A stretch of DNA of 6,947 nt from Candidatus Sigynarchaeota archaeon (lineage in GTDB: Archaea > Asgardarchaeota > Jordarchaeia > Jordarchaeales > Jordarchaeaceae): positions 1 through 6,947 of the forward strand of contig JAUQYY010000294.1 of assembly GCA_030587505.1 (NCBI GenBank). Direction: 5' to 3'. The notes below the pieces were generated by a model that was given only the letters and a program-made list of their open reading frames with translations, was not told the origin of the DNA and made no database searches. A program made the translations under genes and the position numbers. Positions 1-5,710 of this stretch are shown one piece after another. Position 1 is the stretch's first letter, and the number at the start of each line of letters is the position of its first letter.

Positions 1-1
1 C

Positions 2-355
2 ATCTACGGTGACGGAAGCACGCTGAGGGATTACAACTATGTTGAAAACGTGGTGGACGCCTTCATTCTCGCTGCGCAGAGTGAAAAAGCCGATGGGGAA
101 GTTTTTTTGGTGGGTTCGAACAGGGGAACATCCCTCAAGGAATTGGTGGAACTCATCATAAAGACAGTGGGAAAGGGAACCTTCAAACTTGTTCCGTACC
201 CTGACAGCATCAACAGGAAGCTGGAGATAGGAGACTTCGTCGTAAACTATAGGAAGATAAACAAACTCCTAGGCTGGTACCCTAAAATCAGCTTAGAGGA
301 AGGACTGAGAAAAACCGTAGAGTTTTACAGGCAGCGATTAGCAGAATACATTTAA
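2..355 (+). CDS. NAD-dependent NDP-sugar epimerase/dehydratase, C-terminal part (5' end outside window)
   Basis: This is the C-terminal 117 residues of an extended short-chain dehydrogenase/reductase (SDR) acting on a nucleotide sugar. The reading frame is open from base 2. The GTG at 50 is an internal codon, because the codons before it encode IYGDGSTLRDYNYVEN, the substrate-domain signature (usually YGDG-x3-RD-[FY]-x-YV-x-D) found mid-protein in this family. The Rossmann fold and the YxxxK active site must lie upstream of the window. By hand alignment the fragment matches the C-terminus of the complete gene at 2252-3253 at 68 of about 116 positions with one single-residue gap, including an identical 11-residue block EEGLRKTVEFY near the end. 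Both genes therefore belong to one subfamily. The exact sugar (glucose/galactose 4-epimerisation or another step) cannot be told. It ends in TAA, and the next gene starts about 170 bp later on the same strand. Confidence 0.9.
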   Translation: MYGDGSTLRDYNYVENVVDAFILAAQSEKADGEVFLVGSNRGTSLKELVELIIKTVGKGTFKLVPYPDSINRKLEIGDFVVNYRKINKLLGWYPKISLEEGLRKTVEFYRQRLAEYI

Positions 356-514
356 AATCGGAAATCCGAGGAATTTATCTTCCACAGCCATATTCTAGTC
401 CAGCCTAGCTAGTAGAATGATACATAGTGCGGCCGCTAAAAATAGCTTATTAATACAGAGCAAGAACCGTTGAAAGGGGGATACTTGACTATTCTGTGGA
501 GAAAATGTGCAAAC

Positions 515-523
515 TTTAATATA
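515..523 (+). promoter_or_regulatory. TATA-like element near the start of the DUF2079 gene
   Basis: The string TTTAATATA resembles an archaeal TATA box. It ends only 1 bp before the TTG at 525. If it is used, transcription would begin near 540-550 and translation would have to start downstream of 525, for example at GTG 564 or TTG 573. An alternative AT-rich element lies near 446-457 and would allow the TTG start. There is no strong purine-rich element to decide between them. Confidence 0.3.
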
Positions 524-524
524 A

Positions 525-2204
525 TTGAAAAACCGTGGTAATGCTTATCCACCCACAAGCTTGGTGGTCGTATTGGGCAGGGTACTGAACGGAGACTCGC
601 TAAGTCGGGTGCTGGAATTTGTGGAGAACAAGCCTCAGTACGTTTTGTACACGTTTATAGCGGTCTATTCGGCGGTTTTTTCGTATTTCACTGTGATTAA
701 GCACTTCGCATTCGGAACATACGCTGGTGACTTGGGAATTTTCGAGCAGAGTCTCTGGTCAACGCTCAAGTATGGGCTTTACTTCTACAACACGCCAGAG
801 CTAGGTTTTCACTTTGGGGTTCACTTCGACCCCATACTTTACCTGCTCCTTCTCCCCTACAGCGTCTACCCGAGTCCCCTGACTCTCTTAGTATTGCAGT
901 CCTTATTCCTACCGTTAGGGGCGATTCCTCTCTTCTGGCTTGCGAGAGACGAGTTGGAGAGCAATCGGGCGGGCCTGACTTTTGCAACTGTTTACCTGTT
1001 GTACCCTCCTCTTCAGGGTGTTAACTGGTACGACTTTCACCCCGAGTGTCTGGTTCCGCTGCTTCTAATCGCCGCCTTCTACTACTTCAAGAAGGAGAGG
1101 TTCATCAGGTACTTCATACTCATTACTCTGGCGATGATGTGTAAGGAGATAGTTCCACTCATTATTGTGTTTATGGGGCTTTATGGAATCTGGATAAACC
1201 GGAGGAAAACACTGGAATTAATCACCTCCAATCTCAAAGGGCTGTTAACAGACCGAAGCATAGTGGCTTCTCTACTAACAATCGGTGCAGGTGCTGCTTG
1301 GTACGTTATGGCGGGGAGAGTGATCGCCTCTCTGTCGAGTACAGCCACCTACAATCCGTTCACAACCTGGTTCTACTTGGGGGGGAGTATGTTTGAGATA
1401 ATGATGTCGGTGGTAGTTAGGCCTCTGTATGTTCTTCAGATAGCTTTTACGCCGTTTTATGGCAAGATTGTTTACCTCCTGGTGCTGTTTGGCCCCCTCG
1501 CTTTCCTATCCTTTCTTAACCCTCCTTCTCTGCTCATATCATTACCCTGGCTTGCACCGTCCATGCTTTCACTTCTCCCCAACCACTACCAGCCAGTAGG
1601 AACGCAGTACCCGGCCCTTCTCATTCCTTTTATTTTCATATCCGCCGTCTACGGTGCGAAAACCATTACTCCAATGGTGAGGACGCTGGCACTTAGGGTG
1701 TCGGGGAGCTCGGTGGCAAGCGGAATAATGAAGAGTAAATTCGCACAGAGAAGGGTTGCCTTTGTGATCGGCAGGCCCCTCGAGGCCGTACTCGTTCTGC
1801 TGCTGGTCTGTGGTGTCACCTTCTCTATCATTTGGAGCCCACTTGGAGCATTTCCGAGCGTAACGTTTCACGATAAGGCGCTGGAGATGGTGGTGTACAC
1901 GATTCCCCCCTATTCCTCCGTGGCAACGCAAAACGAAATCTTCCCACACCTTTCCCACAACCTCAACGCGTACCCGGTGTACCACCCCATTTTTGAGTAC
2001 GACTACATCCTCGTGGACAAGACCAACATCTTTTATTACCTACCGCCGCTGTACGGCCAGTACAGGAGCCCTGTTCCCCCCGTGGCCTTCAGTTCTGTGG
2101 TACCCGAACTGATCAAGAATGGAACATACGGTGTTCTGATATCAATAAACGGAATAATGCTACTCAAAAGAGGATACACTGGTCCCCCTCTAGTCGACCT
2201 TTAA
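525..2204 (+). CDS. DUF2079 multi-pass membrane protein, putative GT-C type glycosyltransferase
   Basis: This is a polytopic membrane protein of up to 559 residues with about 9-11 hydrophobic segments, for example near residues 38-60, 103-138, 150-165, 175-188, 194-222, 246-268, 290-330, 363-378 and 413-436. DUF2079-type signatures appear in order: GDLGIFEQ at 68-75, with acidic residues in the first outside loop, HFGVHFDP at 96-103, WYDFHPEC at 168-175, KEIVPL at 207-212 (often KED in relatives) and NHYQP at 353-357. A soluble tail of about 120 residues follows, including the YDYILVD stretch at 492-498. From family knowledge, DUF2079 is grouped with GT-C enzymes that use polyprenyl-phosphate sugars; transferase activity here is inference, supported by the sugar-nucleotide genes around it. 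The start is uncertain: TTG 525 directly follows an in-frame TAA and has no clear Shine-Dalgarno, while GTG 564 or TTG 573 (preceded by GGTGG) would remove 13-16 hydrophilic residues. It converges on the SDR gene with 47 bp between stops. Confidence 0.88.
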   Translation: MKNRGNAYPPTSLVVVLGRVLNGDSLSRVLEFVENKPQYVLYTFIAVYSAVFSYFTVIKHFAFGTYAGDLGIFEQSLWSTLKYGLYFYNTPELGFHFGVHFDPILYLLLLPYSVYPSPLTLLVLQSLFLPLGAIPLFWLARDELESNRAGLTFATVYLLYPPLQGVNWYDFHPECLVPLLLIAAFYYFKKERFIRYFILITLAMMCKEIVPLIIVFMGLYGIWINRRKTLELITSNLKGLLTDRSIVASLLTIGAGAAWYVMAGRVIASLSSTATYNPFTTWFYLGGSMFEIMMSVVVRPLYVLQIAFTPFYGKIVYLLVLFGPLAFLSFLNPPSLLISLPWLAPSMLSLLPNHYQPVGTQYPALLIPFIFISAVYGAKTITPMVRTLALRVSGSSVASGIMKSKFAQRRVAFVIGRPLEAVLVLLLVCGVTFSIIWSPLGAFPSVTFHDKALEMVVYTIPPYSSVATQNEIFPHLSHNLNAYPVYHPIFEYDYILVDKTNIFYYLPPLYGQYRSPVPPVAFSSVVPELIKNGTYGVLISINGIMLLKRGYTGPPLVDL

Positions 2205-2220
2205 AAATTTCCATTAGTCA

Positions 2221-2228
2221 ATAAAAAG
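2221..2228 (-). terminator. Possible T-run terminator for the minus-strand SDR gene
   Basis: Read on the minus strand, the 47-bp gap between the convergent stops has a run of five T (complement of 2223-2227) about 25 nt after the SDR stop codon, and a second T5 at the complement of 2203-2207. Archaeal transcription often ends at such T-runs without a hairpin. I see no stable stem-loop. The plus-strand counterpart for the DUF2079 gene would be the T-rich stretch at about 2262-2280 inside the SDR gene's 3' end. Confidence 0.3.
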
Positions 2229-2251
2229 CCCAACATCCCCTTTCGACTTTG

Positions 2252-3253
2252 TTAAACGTATTCTTCTAACCTTTCTTTATAAAACTCCACCGTTTTCCTC
2301 AGCCCCTCTTCTATCGGGGTGACAGGGTGCCAGCCCAGTGTTTTGTGTATTTTTTCGTAGGAGACGAAGAAGTTTCCGATCTCTATGGCTTTGCTCTCCT
2401 TCGGCCATGGGACGTGCCTGTATTCTCCTTGTCCTACGATTTTTATTATGAGCTTGATCAGGTCTATGATTGGGATTTCCCTGCCTGATCCGAGCAGGAA
2501 GACCTCTCCGTCGGCTTTGCTGCTCTGTGCGGCTAGGATTAGAGCGTCAACCATGTCGTCGATGTAGTTGTAGTCTCGTGTTTGTTTCCCGTCGCCGTAG
2601 ACTGTTATCACCTCGTTTAGGAGAGCCTGCCTGATGAACCAGTTGAGTATGCAGAATTTTGGGTGCTTTATTTGGGCCCGCGGACCGTAACCGTTGTTCA
2701 TTCTTACGGATGTTGTTCGCATGCCGTAGATTCTGTGGTAAACCAGGTGGTATTTTTCACCCGCCACCTTGTTCACACCGTAGATATCTAGGGGGTTCTC
2801 GGGGTGCTTCTCGTCGGCGGGCGAGTACTCCAGTTTGCCTAGTTGACCACGACTTCCTGAGTAGACTATCTTCGCATCGTCATTGTACTTTCTGCACGCT
2901 TCGAGAACGTTCATAATCCCCCGACAATTTATGTCGATGTCTAGGAGCGGGTCTTCCATGGAGATTAGGTGGCTGCTCTGCGCCGCGTTGTTAAATATGA
3001 TGTCTTTGTCTTTTACGTAGTTTTTAAGCTTGTCAAAATCGCGTACGTCCCCTATGACAACTTCAACCTTGTCTTGGATTTCTTTTATGTTGGCCATGTT
3101 GCCTCCGTACGGTTCAAGCAGCGCGTCGTAAATTGTTACCCTTGCTCCCAGCTCTACCAACCGGTGCGCCAGGTTGCTTCCAACGAAGCCCAGCCCACCC
3201 GTGACCAAAACTTCCTGACCGTCCATTCTTTCCAAAACGTATTCTTTTTTCAT
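2252..3253 (-). CDS. NAD-dependent NDP-sugar epimerase/dehydratase (extended SDR)
   Basis: This cytoplasmic extended SDR enzyme has 333 residues from the ATG at 3253. The N-terminal Rossmann fold carries GGLGFVGS (residues 19-26). The NNAAQSSH stretch (88-95) and the YSGSRGQLG region (131-139, candidate catalytic Ser) come next. The active site YGVNK (158-162) supplies Tyr and Lys, followed by MNNGYGPR (185-192). The substrate-side signature VYGDGKQTRDYNY starts at 218. Family members epimerise or dehydrate UDP- or dTDP-hexoses through a 4-keto step; the substrate here is not identifiable, and it is clearly distinct from the RmlB next door. The longest frame begins at TTG 3295, but a TATA box at 3314-3323 puts the transcript start near 3293, which argues against that codon. 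ATG 3253 has AGGA 10 nt upstream, and ATG 3226 (324 residues) is also possible. The gene is divergent from rmlB, convergent with DUF2079 and paralogous to the fragment at 2-355. Confidence 0.92.
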   Translation of the reverse strand: MKKEYVLERMDGQEVLVTGGLGFVGSNLAHRLVELGARVTIYDALLEPYGGNMANIKEIQDKVEVVIGDVRDFDKLKNYVKDKDIIFNNAAQSSHLISMEDPLLDIDINCRGIMNVLEACRKYNDDAKIVYSGSRGQLGKLEYSPADEKHPENPLDIYGVNKVAGEKYHLVYHRIYGMRTTSVRMNNGYGPRAQIKHPKFCILNWFIRQALLNEVITVYGDGKQTRDYNYIDDMVDALILAAQSSKADGEVFLLGSGREIPIIDLIKLIIKIVGQGEYRHVPWPKESKAIEIGNFFVSYEKIHKTLGWHPVTPIEEGLRKTVEFYKERLEEYV

Positions 3254-3313
3254 GGCTCCGCTTTCCTGAAACTTTTGTAAAGAGTTTTGAAGCAATTCTG
3301 TCTAATTTCACGA

Positions 3314-3323
3314 AAATATTTAA
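3314..3323 (-). promoter_or_regulatory. TATA box for the minus-strand SDR gene
   Basis: On the minus strand this reads TTAAATATTT, a good match to an archaeal TATA box. With the usual spacing of about 25 bp, transcription would begin near 3293, giving a leader of about 40 nt to the ATG at 3253. That supports this ATG over the TTG at 3295. Confidence 0.5.
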
Positions 3324-3338
3324 GACTTGTGAATCGCC

Positions 3339-3356
3339 CTAAATTAACTAAATTAG
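3339..3356. repeat. 9-bp tandem repeat in the divergent promoter region
   Basis: Two copies of CTAAATTA lie at 3339-3346 and 3348-3355, one base apart (9-bp period, units CTAAATTAA and CTAAATTAG). They sit about 15 bp upstream of the SDR TATA box and about 165 bp upstream of rmlB. The position would suit an activator or operator site, or an extra AT-rich promoter element. A chance AT-rich repeat cannot be excluded. Confidence 0.4.
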
Positions 3357-3441
3357 ATTGATACACATACAAAAAGGGTGGCAGCGGATAAACTTTACCA
3401 CACTTCCCTTAAAGAAACAATAACTATCGAGATTCAGAAGG

Positions 3442-3457
3442 GATTAAAAGGGAAAAA
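3442..3457 (+). promoter_or_regulatory. Weak promoter candidate for rmlB
   Basis: An A-rich stretch (GATTAAAAG followed by GGAAAAA) lies 65-80 bp before the rmlB ATG. It would put the transcript start near 3470-3480. The match to an archaeal TATA box is poor, and AT-rich sequence at 3339-3356 is an alternative that would give a longer leader. The call rests mainly on the need for a promoter between divergent genes. Confidence 0.2.
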
Positions 3458-3520
3458 CGAGGAATGGAGTATCGTAGCCGGAGTGTGTGCTCTGTTTCGG
3501 AATATCGAAGGGTGTTTTAG

Positions 3521-4477
3521 ATGAGGGTTTTGATAACGGGTGGCGCTGGTTTCATTGGGAGTAACTTTGTGCGCTACATGGTTAGAAACTATGATTATGA
3601 TATCGTTGTCTTGGACAAGCTGACATACGCGGGTAGATTGGAGAATTTGGAAGATGTGATTGAAGACATAGAGTTTATTAAGGGGGATATCTGCAACAGT
3701 GAAGACCTGGCCAGGGTTGGTGACTGTGATGTTGTAATAAACTTTGCCGCTGAGACTCACGTCGACCGTTCAATCAAGGATGCTGGAGTCTTCGTGAAAA
3801 CGGATATTCTCGGAACCTTTAACCTTTTGGAGTTTTCCAGAAGACATGACTTAACTTTCATTCAAATATCAACTGATGAGGTCTACGGAAGCATAGAGGA
3901 GGGGTCTTTCAAGGAGGATGACGCTCTGGATCCCTCTTCCCCCTACTCTTCCAGCAAGGCTGGCGCCGACTTGTTGGCTAGAGCATACTACAAGACCTAT
4001 GGTTTACCGGTTATGATAACTCGCAGTTCCAACAACTTCGGACCGTATCAGTATCCTGAAAAGATCATTCCCCTCTTCATCCTGAACGCACTGCGAGATA
4101 AACCCCTTCCTCTGTATGGCGATGGAAGAAACGTTAGAGACTGGATATACGTGTTGGATAACTGTGAGGCGGTCGATGTGGTTTTACACAGGGGAAAGAA
4201 GGGCGAAATCTACAACATAGGAGGAGGAAACGAGAAGACAAATCTGGAGATAACCCATATGATTCTAGACGAGCTGAAAAAGCCGAAGAGCCTAATAAAA
4301 TTCGTACAGGACAGGCCAGGCCACGATCGAAGATACTCCCTAGACTGCACGAAAATAAAAAAGCTCGGTTGGAAACCGAAACACGAATTCAAAGAAGCCC
4401 TGAGGAGCACAATAAACTGGTACAAGGAAAACCAGTGGTGGTGGAAACCGCTCGTAGACCAATCAAACGCGGTATAA
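3521..4477 (+). CDS. rmlB: dTDP-glucose 4,6-dehydratase
   Basis: This enzyme of 318 residues converts dTDP-glucose to dTDP-4-keto-6-deoxyglucose, the branch point for rhamnose, fucosamine, viosamine and other deoxysugars. The sequence shows the NAD-binding GGAGFIGSN (7-15), Asp32 in LDKLTYAG, which contacts the NAD ribose, and AAETHVDRS (76-84). The dehydratase-specific triplet Thr118-Asp119-Glu120 lies in STDEVYG, and YSSSK gives catalytic Tyr142 and Lys146. SSNNFGPYQYPEK is at 169-181, YGDGRNVRDWIYV at 199-211 and RPGHDRRY at 265-272. The Asp-Glu pair with the Tyr separates it from plain epimerases and makes the call firm. It is slightly shorter than many bacterial RmlB proteins (330-360) but complete. 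The ATG is set by the standard MRVLITGG opening and by GGTG six bases upstream. An in-frame TAG sits directly before the ATG. The product partner rmlA lies downstream in its own unit. Confidence 0.96.
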   Translation: MRVLITGGAGFIGSNFVRYMVRNYDYDIVVLDKLTYAGRLENLEDVIEDIEFIKGDICNSEDLARVGDCDVVINFAAETHVDRSIKDAGVFVKTDILGTFNLLEFSRRHDLTFIQISTDEVYGSIEEGSFKEDDALDPSSPYSSSKAGADLLARAYYKTYGLPVMITRSSNNFGPYQYPEKIIPLFILNALRDKPLPLYGDGRNVRDWIYVLDNCEAVDVVLHRGKKGEIYNIGGGNEKTNLEITHMILDELKKPKSLIKFVQDRPGHDRRYSLDCTKIKKLGWKPKHEFKEALRSTINWYKENQWWWKPLVDQSNAV

Positions 4478-4491
4478 GCGGCAACAGCCAG

Positions 4492-4510
4492 TTATTTTCT
4501 TCTTTTGTTT
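4492..4510 (+). terminator. T-rich terminator after rmlB
   Basis: Fifteen nucleotides after the rmlB stop there is a 19-base stretch with 15 T (T-runs of 2, 4, 2, 4 and 3 interrupted by A, C or G). This is typical of intrinsic archaeal termination. No stem-loop precedes it. With the TATA-like element overlapping its end, it suggests that rmlB and rmlA are not obligately co-transcribed. Confidence 0.5.
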
Positions 4511-4515
4511 ATAAT
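4508..4515 (+). promoter_or_regulatory. TATA-like element for rmlA
   Basis: TTTATAAT matches an archaeal TATA box and predicts initiation near 4537, leaving a leader of about 80 nt. A second candidate, TTATTATTA at about 4581-4589, would give a start near 4610 and an almost leaderless message. The sequence cannot decide between them. Confidence 0.4.
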
Positions 4516-4611
4516 TCCGCTGAACGGTGAAGAGGGAATCTGCTTCAAAGTGGGGATAAAGCATATTTTGGTGAAGGGAGTTATTATTAGAATTGTTGAA
4601 CAAAAACTTGT

Positions 4612-4616
4612 GTGAT
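4612..4616 (+). promoter_or_regulatory. Shine-Dalgarno-like site deciding the rmlA start
   Basis: GTGAT, complementary to the CACCTCC-flanking end of archaeal 16S rRNA (GGAGGTGAT register), ends four bases before the ATG at 4621. GTG 4612 and ATG 4615, which could also open the frame, fall inside this element. The site therefore favours ATG 4621, which also gives the family-typical start MKGLLLAGG. Confidence 0.45.
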
Positions 4617-4620
4617 GCTT

Positions 4621-5688
4621 ATGAAGGGGTTGCTTTTAGCCGGTGGGCATGGAACCCGTTTGAGACCGCTCACATACACGGGGAATAAGCACATGTTACC
4701 TGTGGCGAACAAGCCGATTATTCTCTACGGGTTAGAGCACCTGAGAAACGCGGGTATACGGGACATAGGAATAGTTCTCGGACCCATAAAGGAGGGCGTG
4801 AGAGAACTAATTGGCGACGGGTCCAGGTTTGGTGTAAGAGTCACATACATTGAACAGAATGAGCCCCGGGGATTGGCCCACGCTGTTAAGGTTTCTAGGG
4901 ATTTTCTCGGCGAGGAACCTTTTGTTATGTATCTTGGAGATAACCTGCTTAAGAGCGGGATAGAGAAGCTCTTGGAGGATTTTAACAAAAACAATCCGGA
5001 GGCGGTTATCGCGGTTTCCAAGGTGAGGGATCCTCAGAGATTCGGTATTGTGGAGATGGAAGGAGACAAAATAGTTCGACTTGTTGAAAAGCCTAAGCAT
5101 CCGAAGAGCGACTTGGCTCTTGTCGGTGTGTATCTGTTCCGCTCCTCGATTTTTGACGCTGTTGAGAAAATCAAGCCGTCCTGGAGGAACGAGCTGGAGA
5201 TAACCGACGCCATACAGGAGCTGGTTAACGCTAATTATGATATTCATGTTCACTTTGTTTCTGGTTGGTGGAAGGACACGGGAAAGCCGGAGGACCTGTT
5301 GGAAGCAAACCAGCTTGTTCTGAGCGACCTCGAGCCAGGGAACGAGGGAGAGCTTCACGAAAATGTGATAATCCAGGGGAACGTAAAAATCGGGGCTGGC
5401 ACGGTTATTCGTGAGGGATGCTGCCTGAGAGGCCCCGTGATCATTGGAAAGCGGTGTGAGATTGGCCCCAACACGTACATAGGTCCGTACACCTCCATCG
5501 GGGACGATGTAACCATATGCGGAGGGGAAATAGAGTACTCCATAGTCATGCCTGAGACCAGGATAATCTGCGAAAAAAGAATCATTAACAGTCTGATCGG
5601 CCGACACGTTTCCATTATCTCGTCGAACAGGAGCATACCCGCTGGCCACAGGCTGATCATAGGTGATAGCTCCTTCGTGAGCTTATAG
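4621..5688 (+). CDS. rmlA: Glucose-1-phosphate thymidylyltransferase, long (StrD-like) type
   Basis: This enzyme of 355 residues makes dTDP-glucose from dTTP and glucose-1-phosphate and so feeds RmlB. The N-terminal nucleotidyltransferase domain (about 1-235) has LAGGHGTRLRPLT (6-18) with the GxGTRxRPLT phosphate-binding loop, HMLPVANKP with its Lys (24-32), YLGDN with the metal-binding Asp107, EKPK (156-159), ELEITDAIQ (191-199) and GWWKDTG (215-221). A C-terminal left-handed beta-helix of hexapeptide repeats (about 248-332, e.g. VIIGKRCEIGPNTYIGPY) marks the long archaeal/StrD form instead of the roughly 290-residue bacterial RmlA. Some archaeal long-type relatives also use UTP or amino-sugar phosphates, so specificity is inferred from the adjacent rmlB. 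The start at 4621 is chosen over GTG 4612 and ATG 4615 because of the GTGAT site and the canonical N-terminus. It ends in TAG, 22 bp from the stop of the convergent glycosyltransferase gene. Confidence 0.93.
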   Translation: MKGLLLAGGHGTRLRPLTYTGNKHMLPVANKPIILYGLEHLRNAGIRDIGIVLGPIKEGVRELIGDGSRFGVRVTYIEQNEPRGLAHAVKVSRDFLGEEPFVMYLGDNLLKSGIEKLLEDFNKNNPEAVIAVSKVRDPQRFGIVEMEGDKIVRLVEKPKHPKSDLALVGVYLFRSSIFDAVEKIKPSWRNELEITDAIQELVNANYDIHVHFVSGWWKDTGKPEDLLEANQLVLSDLEPGNEGELHENVIIQGNVKIGAGTVIREGCCLRGPVIIGKRCEIGPNTYIGPYTSIGDDVTICGGEIEYSIVMPETRIICEKRIINSLIGRHVSIISSNRSIPAGHRLIIGDSSFVSL

Positions 5689-5710
5689 ATTGCAGCACCA
5701 CTGGGGGTTC

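Noticed and set aside
429..436. 8-bp palindrome GCGGCCGC (a NotI site) with the palindrome CTAGCTAG nearby at about 405-412
   Set aside because: These are isolated short palindromes with no spacer repeats or partner genes. Chance is the simplest explanation, and nothing suggests vector sequence.
434..445. Small inverted repeat GCTA-AAAA-TAGC
   Set aside because: A four-base-pair stem is too weak for a terminator or structured RNA.
356..524. Possible small RNA or short gene between the first SDR fragment and the DUF2079 gene
   Set aside because: I found no tRNA-like fold, no open frame with a ribosome-binding site and no strong hairpin. It looks like a plain intergenic promoter region.
1569..1985. 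Minus-strand open frame of 138 codons opposite the DUF2079 gene
   Set aside because: It overlaps a clear membrane-protein gene. Its His/Arg/Gly-rich translation is what the antisense of hydrophobic codons produces, and it has no promoter or ribosome-binding site.
3434..3760. Minus-strand open frame across the rmlB start and its upstream region
   Set aside because: Most of it is antisense to the conserved rmlB N-terminus, and the translation shows no known domain.
4807..5649. Minus-strand open frame of 280 codons opposite rmlA
   Set aside because: It lies entirely inside the well-supported rmlA gene, and its translation has low-complexity, unpatterned composition with no recognisable motif. 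It is a shadow frame.
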